Assembly: GCA_027064785.1 (NCBI GenBank)
Contig: JAMOPE010000412.1
Location: 1 to 6,546, forward strand
Source of the DNA: Geobacteraceae bacterium
GTDB lineage: Bacteria; Desulfobacterota; Desulfuromonadia; Desulfuromonadales; Geopsychrobacteraceae
Direction of reading: 5' to 3'
Length of the DNA stretch: 6,546 bases
Part shown: positions 1 to 5,160 of the stretch, in pieces
How positions within the stretch are numbered: the stretch's first letter is position 1
Layout: the number at the start of each line of letters is the position of its first letter
The notes under the pieces: model-generated
Told to the model about the DNA's origin: nothing
The model's input: the letters and a program-made list of their open reading frames with translations, nothing else
Databases searched by the model: none
Position numbers and translations under genes: made by a program

Positions 1-1
1 C

Positions 2-112
2 GACCCGGAGTTGGAAAGGCGTCTCATTCAGTTTAAGCAGGATATGGCGAGCGGGGTTGTTAAAAAGTCTGATGTTGTTCAGCAAAAACTCGCTGATGAT
101 GGACTGATTTAG
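2..112 (+). CDS. C-terminal end of an unrecognised protein (partial, cut by window start)
   Basis: An open frame runs from the left edge to a TAG at 110-112 and gives the last 36 residues of a protein. The tail is hydrophilic and helix-prone, rich in charged residues and glutamine (begins DPELERRLIQF, ends KLADDGLI). It has no cysteine, membrane segment or motif that I can assign to a family. It is called coding because the frame stays open to the edge, the composition looks like a soluble protein terminus, and the stop sits just before an intergenic palindrome and promoter. The other two frames offer nothing convincing. Function is unknown. The only possible transcription stop seen downstream is the palindrome at 115-149, which lacks a T-tract. 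Confidence 0.6.
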   Translation, partial: DPELERRLIQFKQDMASGVVKKSDVVQQKLADDGLI

Positions 113-114
113 TC

Positions 115-149
115 ATCAATAAATTGTATACAATATACAATTTATTGAT
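115..149. repeat. Perfect 16-bp-arm palindrome with nested operator-like core
   Basis: The arms 115-130 (ATCAATAAATTGTATA) and 134-149 are exact reverse complements separated by CAA. Inside lie a second perfect palindrome, TTGTATACAA (124-133), and a tandem heptamer TATACAA at 127-133 and 134-140. The right arm ends on the first T of a TTGACA -35 box (149-154). The position suggests an operator for the cytochrome promoter. TTGTATACAA resembles dyads bound by GntR-family repressors, but that is only a resemblance. Alternatively the hairpin could end the upstream gene's transcript. Against a standard intrinsic terminator, the stem is almost all A-T and no T-run follows. Confidence 0.75.
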
Positions 150-176
150 TGACAGCTGCGATATTTTTGATTTAGT
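149..176 (+). promoter_or_regulatory. Probable sigma70-type promoter of the cytochrome gene
   Basis: A consensus -35 TTGACA (149-154) is followed after 16 bases by TTTAGT (171-176), a 4-of-6 match to the -10 box. Transcription would start near 183, leaving a leader of about 40 bases. The -35 box overlaps the last base of the 115-149 palindrome, so a protein bound there would probably hinder RNA polymerase. The -35 is convincing and the -10 is weak. Confidence 0.5.
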
Positions 177-221
177 TTGCTATCGGTTATTTAAAACAAC
201 ACTAAAAGGGAGGAATTATCA

Positions 222-548
222 ATGAAGAAGTTAGTTGTATTACTGGCAGTTGTTGCATTTGTTGCCACCACATCAATGGTTGTCTTCGCCAATAATGGTC
301 CGGCAGAAGTTAAGTATGACACCAAGATGGGTACCGTTACTTTCAACCACGCAGCTCACCAGAAACAGTTTACTGACTGTGCAACCTGCCACCACAAAGG
401 GCTTGATGCTGGTGCGTGTAAGACCTGTCACCTGAAGAAAAAAGGCGATGCTCCTAAAGCCAAAGACGCTTTCCACAAGCAGTGTAAAGGTTGCCACAAG
501 AAGATGAAAAAAGGTCCAACCAAGTGTAAAGAGTGTCACGTTAAGTAA
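222..548 (+). CDS. Periplasmic tetraheme c-type cytochrome, cytochrome c3/c7 (PpcA-like) family
   Basis: This is a 108-residue exported electron carrier. Residues 1-23 form a signal peptide (MKK, hydrophobic core, cleavage after VFA), leaving an 85-residue mature protein with about 19 lysines. Four CxxCH haem motifs start at C53, C66, C88 and C102. The protein has exactly eight histidines: four in the motifs and four more (H43, H46, H58, H85) at the places of the distal ligands in Desulfovibrio cytochrome c3, including the CHH signature at 57-58. All four haems can therefore be bis-His ligated. Geobacter PpcA-type c7 proteins lack haem II and have three; the C-terminal MKKGPTKC...CH tail is shared by both groups. 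The likely role is shuttling electrons through the periplasm between inner-membrane donors and outer-membrane or other reductases (inference from the family). The start is backed by GGGAGG (208-213), 8 bases upstream. The gene is monocistronic, between its own promoter and a terminator. Confidence 0.95.
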   Translation: MKKLVVLLAVVAFVATTSMVVFANNGPAEVKYDTKMGTVTFNHAAHQKQFTDCATCHHKGLDAGACKTCHLKKKGDAPKAKDAFHKQCKGCHKKMKKGPTKCKECHVK

Positions 549-575
549 TTACCGCGACATTGTCTGAACATTTTT

Positions 576-611
576 AATGCTGGTCTGAAATTTCAGACCG
601 GCATTTTTTTT
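576..611 (+). terminator. Rho-independent terminator of the cytochrome gene
   Basis: A long stem pairs 576-590 with 591-605 (TGGTCTGAAA against TTTCAGACCG at its core). It has a single G-U wobble and the innermost bases form the loop. Eight T residues (604-611) follow. It lies 28 bases after the cytochrome stop codon. The next start codon is only 11 bases beyond the T-run. Confidence 0.9.
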
Positions 612-622
612 GGATAAGATTT

Positions 623-1351
623 ATGGTTAAGGAGACACTCGACAATTTAGCTATCGGTGGCTTGCAGCTGTTGCAGGCTGCGCAGGGGTATCGCTATTCC
701 CTCGACCCGATTCTTCTTGCTAATTTTGTTGTTTTGAGATCGGGAGCTCAGGTCGTTGATCTTGGGACAGGGTGCGGAATTATTCCGCTAGTGTTGGCAA
801 GGTTAAATGAGAACAGTTCGCTGATTGGGATTGAGCGTCAGGGTTTATTGGCTGAGCGTGCCGTGAGAAATGTTGAGCTGAACGGATTGTCTGATCGGAT
901 AACGATTCTGTCTGAGGATATCCGCCAGATTGAAGAACTTTTACCCACAAAGAGTGTTGATGTGGTTATTTCCAACCCTCCTTACCGCCGTCCGGGAACA
1001 GGGCACGTCGCATCGAATGATGAACGTGCCGCAGCCCGCCATGAATTAGCCGGGGGATTAAATGAGTTTACTGCTGCGGCAAAGTGGTTGTTAAAAAATG
1101 GTGGAAGCTTCGCGGTGATTTATCTTGCTGAACGGCTCCCCGAATTAATGGCAGCAATGGATGGCGCCGGGATTGAACCAAAGCGGCTCCGGATGATCCA
1201 TTCCCGTCGTGGTGACGCGGCAAAGCTACTGATGCTGGAAGGACGAAAAGGTGGTCGTCCCGGCCTTGTTGTCGAAGAGCCACTTTTTGTTTATCGTGAG
1301 GGTACTGGGAGGGATTACAGCGATGAAGTTTTGGCGATGTATAACAAGTAA
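623..1351 (+). CDS. trmN6: tRNA1(Val) (adenine37-N6)-methyltransferase-like SAM-dependent methyltransferase (COG4123)
   Basis: This is a 242-residue cytosolic class I methyltransferase. Motif I, the SAM-binding loop, is VVDLGTGCG at 44-52. The acidic residue after strand 2 is E71 (GIE). The catalytic motif IV is NPPY at 118-121, typical of enzymes that methylate an exocyclic amino group of adenine. The opening LDNLAIGGLQLLQ...GYRYSLDPILLANF is the usual start of the TrmN6/YfiC family, whose E. coli member makes m6A37 in tRNA1(Val). The length fits the family. The substrate is inferred from the family, and the symbol is used in that sense. The ATG has only a poor ribosome-binding site (GGATAAG, 612-618) and no promoter that I can see between it and the cytochrome terminator. 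It may depend on read-through or on a promoter hidden in the terminator region. It converges on the minus-strand DciA-like gene with a 5-base gap. Confidence 0.85.
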   Translation: MVKETLDNLAIGGLQLLQAAQGYRYSLDPILLANFVVLRSGAQVVDLGTGCGIIPLVLARLNENSSLIGIERQGLLAERAVRNVELNGLSDRITILSEDIRQIEELLPTKSVDVVISNPPYRRPGTGHVASNDERAAARHELAGGLNEFTAAAKWLLKNGGSFAVIYLAERLPELMAAMDGAGIEPKRLRMIHSRRGDAAKLLMLEGRKGGRPGLVVEEPLFVYREGTGRDYSDEVLAMYNK

Positions 1352-1356
1352 TACTG

Positions 1357-1860
1357 TTATTTGTTACGCTCTTTGTCGAGTTGTGTCTGTAGAGTAAAAA
1401 GCCGCCGCATTTCATCTTTTAATTCCGGATTGTCGATTCCATCCAATTCCATTTCGATTGAACGCGTCTCTTCAGCAGATAGTTCAGTTTGCGTCCATGC
1501 CGGAGGCCCAGCCGACTTTTTAGCTTTTGCCGGCCGATACCCTCGGTTTCCTCGACTCTGGCGTAAATAAATGTCGGTTATCCCGGCATTCGGAATTTTG
1601 GTACTGATCTTTTCCAGGATCTGCGGTTTCATCAATTGCAGCTGCTGCATCCAGACCGGGTGGTCGACCTGAACTTCGAGAACACCCTTCCGTAGTCTCA
1701 GGGGGCGGGCGCGGGCGGCAATCTGCTCACCAACCAGTTGATCCCAGACCAGCCACGCTTGATGGCGGGTAATCTGCTCGCCGAGACCGGGTTGCTTGAG
1801 GAGCTCTTTCAGTAACGACCCGACCTGCTCGGCATATTTCATTCGCGGCCGCTGGCTCAT
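1357..1860 (-). CDS. dciA: DciA-like protein, DUF721 (predicted replicative helicase loader/operator)
   Basis: The frame encodes 167 residues from the ATG at 1860. The DUF721 pattern spans about residues 10-100: an N-terminal helix (LLKELLKQPGL), then W..LVGEQIA, RPLRLRKGVLEVQVDHPVW and a helix ending QILEKI. DciA is the ancestral bacterial protein that loads or activates the DnaB helicase, replacing DnaC/DnaI in most phyla; this role comes from family knowledge. The C-terminal third is charged (SAEETRSIEMELDGIDNPELKDEMRRL) and helical, with a basic, proline-bearing linker before it. The frame stays open upstream to 2013, but that extension overlaps the membrane gene and has an implausible Cys/Arg/Ser-rich makeup. 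The start is therefore placed at the ATGA overlap (1857-1860) with the upstream stop, which implies translational coupling. No free Shine-Dalgarno sequence is visible. Confidence 0.85.
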   Translation of the reverse strand: MSQRPRMKYAEQVGSLLKELLKQPGLGEQITRHQAWLVWDQLVGEQIAARARPLRLRKGVLEVQVDHPVWMQQLQLMKPQILEKISTKIPNAGITDIYLRQSRGNRGYRPAKAKKSAGPPAWTQTELSAEETRSIEMELDGIDNPELKDEMRRLFTLQTQLDKERNK

Positions 1861-2120
1861 ATTTTGTCGAGGGCTCTGCGACGCATTCTTGCACCGATAA
1901 TCTGCCCGGCAACAGCACACCCGAGAGTCAGGGGAATCCAGTGCCAGTTGAAACCGAGAAATCTTCGCAGGATGATGATAAATGGAATAGAAATATGGAT
2001 CAGAACGAACCATCGCACCGAAAATTTACGAGCAGTCGCCCGGATATAGCCCAAGGGAAGATTGCAGCCGAAAGAAAATAACAGTAAGCCGATTAGAGGA
2101 ATAATTTGTTGTGATTGCAA
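1857..2120 (-). CDS. Small three-helix membrane protein of unknown function, coupled to DciA-like gene
   Basis: An 87-residue protein with three likely transmembrane segments at about 6-26, 36-57 and 59-77. Basic stretches (RATARK, LRRF, ARMRRRA) between and after them suggest cytoplasmic sides by the positive-inside rule. A single cysteine sits in each of the first and third segments (C19, C68). I do not recognise a named family. My impression is that similar short proteins (GCNLPLGYIRA-like first helix) occur in Geobacter relatives, which should be treated as unverified. The start is TTG at 2120, chosen because AGAAGGA (2135-2129) lies 8 bases upstream and a good promoter lies just beyond. 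Its TGA overlaps the ATG of the DUF721 gene by ATGA, so it is the first gene of a two-gene operon. Confidence 0.75.
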   Translation of the reverse strand: MQSQQIIPLIGLLLFSFGCNLPLGYIRATARKFSVRWFVLIHISIPFIIILRRFLGFNWHWIPLTLGCAVAGQIIGARMRRRALDKI

Positions 2121-2128
2121 GGGATGTT

Positions 2129-2135
2129 TCCTTCT
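2129..2135 (-). promoter_or_regulatory. Ribosome-binding site that fixes a TTG start
   Basis: On the minus strand AGAAGGA lies exactly 8 bases before the TTG at 2120-2118. No ATG occurs at the N-terminus of the encoded membrane protein, so this site is the main support for the TTG start. Confidence 0.7.
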
Positions 2136-2158
2136 GGGACGAGTGAATGTCAGGGTTA

Positions 2159-2188
2159 ATTCTACTCTTTGGAGTCGATAACTGTCAA
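2159..2188 (-). promoter_or_regulatory. Sigma70-type promoter of the membrane protein - dciA operon
   Basis: On the minus strand a perfect TTGACA (2188-2183) is followed after 18 bases by TAGAAT (2164-2159), a 5-of-6 match to the -10 box. The predicted start of transcription near 2152 gives a leader of about 30 bases, ending with the AGAAGGA ribosome-binding site and the TTG start. Confidence 0.75.
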
Positions 2189-2213
2189 TTTACATTGCGA
2201 AAGAATAGCACTT

Positions 2214-2242
2214 GCATGCCACCTGTAAACGTGGCAATATGC
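2214..2242. repeat. Interrupted dyad in the divergent intergenic region
   Basis: GCCAC (2218-2222) pairs with GTGGC (2231-2235) across 8 bases. Outside it GCAT (2214-2217) pairs with ATGC (2239-2242) after a 3-base bulge on the right side. It lies in the 153-bp gap (2121-2273) between two divergent genes, just upstream of the minus-strand -35 box. It could be a regulator site or a leader hairpin of the DUF3343 transcript. I found no good plus-strand promoter in this gap; the best pair, TTGCAT (2212-2217) with CAATAT (2235-2240), is weak. Confidence 0.3.
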
Positions 2243-2261
2243 GCGGCTGTGCTCTACGGTT

Positions 2262-2265
2262 AGGA
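2262..2265 (+). promoter_or_regulatory. Short ribosome-binding site before a double GTG start
   Basis: AGGA sits 8 bases before the GTG at 2274 and 11 bases before the GTG at 2277, so the first is preferred for the DUF3343 gene. The site is short, suggesting modest translation. Confidence 0.45.
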
Positions 2266-2273
2266 TTCCAGCG

Positions 2274-2528
2274 GTGGTGAGTGACGGGGATTGTATCGCA
2301 ATATTTCACTCGGTTCATAGGGTGATGAAGGCGGAAAAGATTTTACAGGGGCAGCAAATCAGTTTTTTGCTGATACCGGTCCCTCGTCAGTTGAGTGCCG
2401 ATTGTGGGATGGCTCTTCGTTTTTCTTCTGCGATTTGCCAAGCTGTAGAAGATGCACTGAATCAGGCCGGGTTAGCTATAGGTGAGCTCTGGTTGATGGA
2501 AAACGGAAAGTATCGTCGATTGACCTGA
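2274..2528 (+). CDS. DUF3343 protein (putative Se/S carrier-like)
   Basis: An 84-residue soluble protein matching the DUF3343 pattern: a first strand and helix IAIFHSVHRVMKAEKIL (8-24), then LIPVPRQLSADCGMALRF (33-50). This includes the conserved cysteine C44 in a CGMALRF context, and a predicted helix VEDALNQAGL follows. The family is described as a putative selenium/sulfur carrier with a single conserved cysteine; its biochemical role is not settled and no selenium gene is present here. The start is GTG at 2274, with AGGA (2262-2265) 8 bases upstream. A second GTG follows immediately at 2277 and is the alternative. The gene diverges from the membrane protein - dciA operon and sits 28 bases before the -35 box of the ffh promoter. 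No terminator separates it from ffh, so some read-through into ffh is likely. Confidence 0.85.
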   Translation: MVSDGDCIAIFHSVHRVMKAEKILQGQQISFLLIPVPRQLSADCGMALRFSSAICQAVEDALNQAGLAIGELWLMENGKYRRLT

Positions 2529-2556
2529 AACACCTTGTTTTGGCAGCGTTTTTGCC

Positions 2557-2586
2557 TTGACAATGTGTGGTACTGTTTTTTATATT
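2557..2586 (+). promoter_or_regulatory. Strong sigma70-type promoter of the ffh-rpsP-trmD-rplS operon
   Basis: A perfect TTGACA (2557-2562) and a TATATT -10 box (2581-2586, 5 of 6) are separated by 18 bases. Transcription would begin near 2593, leaving about 27 untranslated bases before the ffh ATG at 2620. The TTG of the -35 box also opens the long reading frame in phase with ffh, but it lies upstream of the expected transcript start. Confidence 0.8.
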
Positions 2587-2619
2587 TACTCTTTTGTGGA
2601 TTTTGCTGCTGAAATCAAT

Positions 2620-3972
2620 ATGTTTGATAGCCTTTCAGATAAGCTAGACTCTGTTTTTAAGAAGCTCCGTGGACACGGACGACTGACGGAACGGCACATC
2701 AAGGAGACGATGCGGGAGATCCGCCTTGTCCTGCTTGAGGCTGATGTTAACTTCCGCGTTGTCAAGAATTTTGTGTCACGGGTTACCGAACGTGCAGTCG
2801 GTCAGGATGTCCTTAAGAGCCTGACGCCGGCACAGCAGGTGATTAAAGTCGTCCGCGAAGAACTTGCCAGCCTGATGGGCGAGGGCGAGGACAATTCCCT
2901 CAACCTGTCGGTGAAGCCACCAGTTCCGCTGATGCTGTGTGGTTTGCAGGGTGCTGGTAAAACGACAACCTGTGGCAAACTAGCACTGAAATTGCGGCGT
3001 GAAAAACGGAATCCTTTATTGGTTCCGGCCGACGTTTATCGTCCTGCTGCAATTGCTCAGCTTAAGACTCTCGGTAAGCAGCTTGATGTTGAGGTTTTTG
3101 ACTCTCAACCGGGACAAGATCCTGTTGATATCTGCACTAGAGCGTTAAATTACGCAGAGCTCAACGGCTTTGATACAATTATTCTCGATACCGCTGGACG
3201 GTTGCACATCGACTCTGAGTTGATGGGTGAACTGCGGCGGATTGTTGAAAAGGTTGCACCGCAGGAAATTCTGTTTGTCGCTGATGCGATGACCGGGCAG
3301 GATGCTGTGACGGTTGCTGCCAGCTTTGATGAGCAACTCCCTTTGACCGGGGTCGTCCTCACAAAACTGGATGGTGATGCTCGTGGTGGTGCTGCGCTGT
3401 CGATTCGTGCGGTTACAGGTAAGCCGATCAAGCTGGTCGGTATGGGCGAGAAACTCGATGCTCTGGAGCAGTTCTATCCTGACCGGATGGCGCAGCGTAT
3501 CCTCGGCATGGGGGATGTCCTCAGTCTGATCGAAAAAGCACAGCAGGCGGTTGATGCCGACGATGCTGCAGCGATGGAACAAAAGCTGCGTAAAGATGGC
3601 TTTACCCTCGAAACGTTTCTTGAGCAAATGCAGATGGTCAAGAAGATGGGGTCCATCGACTCACTGCTGAAGATGATTCCCGGTGCCGGAAAAGCGTTGA
3701 AAAAAGCACAGGGGATGCAACTGCCTGAAAATGAGATGAAACGGATTGAAGCAATTATCCGTTCAATGACGCCGCAGGAGCGGATGAACCACAAAATTCT
3801 TAACGGCTCACGGCGTTTACGTATCGCCAAGGGGAGTGGAACCCGGGTTCAGGATGTTAATCAGTTGTTGAAACGTTTCGTTGAAGCACAAAAGATGATG
3901 AAAAAGATGCAGAAGATGGGACCGAAAGGTCTCAAGGGTATGCTTGGCCAGGGTGGCCAGCTACCTTTTTAG
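2620..3972 (+). CDS. ffh: Signal recognition particle GTPase Ffh (SRP54)
   Basis: A 450-residue protein, the usual Ffh length, that binds 4.5S RNA and signal sequences of nascent membrane proteins and docks with FtsY. The N domain (about 1-90) begins MFDSLSDKLDSVFKKLRG. The G domain shows the P-loop GLQGAGKTTT (108-117), DTAGR (190-194), TKLDG (248-252) and the closing GMGEK motif (274-278). The methionine-rich M domain (about 300-450) carries MGSIDSLLKMIPG (343-355), the RNA-binding GSRRLRIAKGSGT helix-turn-helix region (396-408) and a tail of Met-Lys repeats (MMKKMQKMGPKG). The frame extends 21 codons upstream to a TTG, but those codons are the promoter and do not resemble Ffh, so the ATG at 2620 is chosen. 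No clear Shine-Dalgarno sequence precedes it. It is the first gene of the ribosomal/tRNA-modification operon. Confidence 0.97.
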   Translation: MFDSLSDKLDSVFKKLRGHGRLTERHIKETMREIRLVLLEADVNFRVVKNFVSRVTERAVGQDVLKSLTPAQQVIKVVREELASLMGEGEDNSLNLSVKPPVPLMLCGLQGAGKTTTCGKLALKLRREKRNPLLVPADVYRPAAIAQLKTLGKQLDVEVFDSQPGQDPVDICTRALNYAELNGFDTIILDTAGRLHIDSELMGELRRIVEKVAPQEILFVADAMTGQDAVTVAASFDEQLPLTGVVLTKLDGDARGGAALSIRAVTGKPIKLVGMGEKLDALEQFYPDRMAQRILGMGDVLSLIEKAQQAVDADDAAAMEQKLRKDGFTLETFLEQMQMVKKMGSIDSLLKMIPGAGKALKKAQGMQLPENEMKRIEAIIRSMTPQERMNHKILNGSRRLRIAKGSGTRVQDVNQLLKRFVEAQKMMKKMQKMGPKGLKGMLGQGGQLPF

Positions 3973-4038
3973 GGATAGCGATTTATATCCTGTTCGATAT
4001 ACAGACACCATAAAAGAAGCACCAGGAGGAAAGACAGT

Positions 4039-4314
4039 ATGTCAGTAAAAATCAGACTCGCCCGCGGTGGCGCAAAGAAGAAGCCGGTCTATAAGGTCGT
4101 TGTGGCCGACGAGCGTTTCCCACGGGATGGTCGGTTTATTGAAGATCTTGGCCAGTACAACCCGCGCCAGGAAGAATTTCTGTTAAACTTTAAAGAAGAT
4201 CGTGCTCTTGAGTGGCTCCAAAAGGGCGCTCAGCCAACTGACACCGTGCGCCGGCTTTTACGCCACTCTGGTGTCTGGGCCAAGTTCAAGTCGAAGGAAG
4301 CAGCCGAAGCCTGA
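4039..4314 (+). CDS. rpsP: 30S ribosomal protein bS16
   Basis: A 91-residue protein with the bS16 opening [23 protein letters not shown], followed by [14 protein letters not shown] and the C-terminal [19 protein letters not shown] helix. It binds 16S rRNA and helps assemble the 5' and central domains of the 30S subunit. A strong AGGAGG (4024-4029) lies 9 bases before the ATG. The 66-base gap after ffh contains no T-tract terminator, only a small TATATC/GATATA dyad (3984-4001), so co-transcription with ffh is expected. Downstream, khpA follows after 55 bases, the usual order in this cluster. Confidence 0.98.
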   Translation: MSVKIRLARGGAKKKPVYKVVVADERFPRDGRFIEDLGQYNPRQEEFLLNFKEDRALEWLQKGAQPTDTVRRLLRHSGVWAKFKSKEAAEA

Positions 4315-4369
4315 GTTTGAATCTGGCCCTCATCCGGTGCGACGGCCCCAACTACCCGGAGGATGACCT

Positions 4370-4603
4370 ATGAAAGCTTTGATCGAGTATATTGCAAAGT
4401 CCCTGGTTGAAAAACCGGAAGAGATTGTTATTTCGGAAGAAATAGCGGAGGACGGCAGTGTGCTGGTCAAGCTTGCTGCGGCACAGGAAGATATGGGGCG
4501 GATTATCGGCAAACAGGGACGCAATGCCAAGGCAATGCGAACCCTGTTGAATGCCAAAGCAACCCGGGAAAGTCGTCACGCTTCATTACAGATTATGGAG
4601 TGA
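4370..4603 (+). CDS. khpA: KhpA family KH-domain RNA-binding protein (YlqC)
   Basis: A 77-residue single KH domain protein. It opens MKALIEYIAKSLVEKPEEI, a family signature, and carries the RNA-binding GxxG loop as GKQG (47-50) in GRIIGKQGRNAKAMRTLL. In Gram-positive bacteria KhpA pairs with KhpB/Jag (EloR) in RNA binding and control of cell elongation; that partner is not in this window and the role in this lineage is inferred. GGAGGA (4358-4363) lies 6 bases before the ATG. The position between rpsP and rimM is a widely conserved arrangement and supports the assignment. Confidence 0.95.
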   Translation: MKALIEYIAKSLVEKPEEIVISEEIAEDGSVLVKLAAAQEDMGRIIGKQGRNAKAMRTLLNAKATRESRHASLQIME

Positions 4604-4638
4604 GTGTTAATTTGACCGGTTGTTAGTTAGACGGATAG

Positions 4639-5160
4639 ATGGCTGAGTCTTTACTGGAAATTGGAACAATTGTTGGAACTCACGGTTTACGGGGGGATCT
4701 GAAGATCCGCTTAAAATCGGGAGACCCCGATCTTCTGATGACAATGAAGCAGGTTCATCTCCACCTGCCGACGGGCGAAACTCTGGACGTGGACATTAGT
4801 CGTCAGGTTTTGCACAAAGGGCAGGTTTTGTTGCGTCTACGCGGTTACGATTCGATCAATCGGGTTGAATCGATGGTGGGCGGACATATTCTGATCAATG
4901 AGGAACTTCTTCCCGAGTTGGGTGATGACCAGTACTACTGGGGTGATCTCAAAGGGCTGGAGGTTGTTGATCAGGAACATGGCAGTATTGGTCAGTTGCA
5001 GGATCTGTTTGCCAGTGCGGCTCATGACACCTATGTTATTAAGGGACGATTTGGAGAGGTTCTGATTCCAGCAGTCCGGCAATTTATTTTGGATATTGAT
5101 CTTGAGGGTCGGGTGATGCAAGTCGCACTGCCTGAAGGGTTGATTCCGGAACAACAATGA
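4639..5160 (+). CDS. rimM: Ribosome maturation factor RimM
   Basis: A 173-residue protein of normal RimM length. The N-terminal beta-barrel domain begins with [17 protein letters not shown] (8-24). The C-terminal PRC-barrel begins at the [11 protein letters not shown] motif (99-109) and includes DTYVIK and VLIPAV..FI..ID (141-154). RimM binds ribosomal protein S19 and 16S rRNA in the 30S head and speeds late 30S assembly. The Shine-Dalgarno sequence is poor (only ACGGAT before the ATG), in contrast to the strong ones of rpsP and rplS, so translation is probably much lower. Its TGA overlaps the trmD ATG as ATGA (5157-5160), so the two are likely coupled. Confidence 0.97.
   Translation: MAESLLEIGTIVGTHGLRGDLKIRLKSGDPDLLMTMKQVHLHLPTGETLDVDISRQVLHKGQVLLRLRGYDSINRVESMVGGHILINEELLPELGDDQYYWGDLKGLEVVDQEHGSIGQLQDLFASAAHDTYVIKGRFGEVLIPAVRQFILDIDLEGRVMQVALPEGLIPEQQ

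Noticed and set aside
1861..2013. N-terminal extension of the DciA-like frame up to 2013
   Set aside because: It lies antiparallel-free but fully inside the membrane-protein gene in another frame, has an odd Cys/Arg/Ser-rich composition, and the ATGA overlap at 1857-1860 gives a natural start.
2200..2235. Possible sigma54 promoter on the minus strand (TGGCATGCAAGTGC)
   Set aside because: The GG and GC elements are 9 rather than 10 bases apart and the -12 element is not TTGC-like. A good sigma70-type promoter lies just downstream.
2542..2556. GGCA...TGCC hairpin after the DUF3343 gene as a terminator
   Set aside because: It has a four-base stem with the T-run in the loop rather than after it, and it abuts the ffh -35 box.
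3145..3627. 160-codon minus-strand open frame inside ffh
   Set aside because: It is a shadow of the ffh coding sequence. Its translation resembles no family and it has no promoter or ribosome-binding site of its own.
3984..4001. TATATC/GATATA dyad between ffh and rpsP as a terminator or ribosomal leader
   Set aside because: It has only six A/T-rich base pairs, no T-run, and no resemblance to a known ribosomal-protein leader that I can verify; it is compatible with chance.
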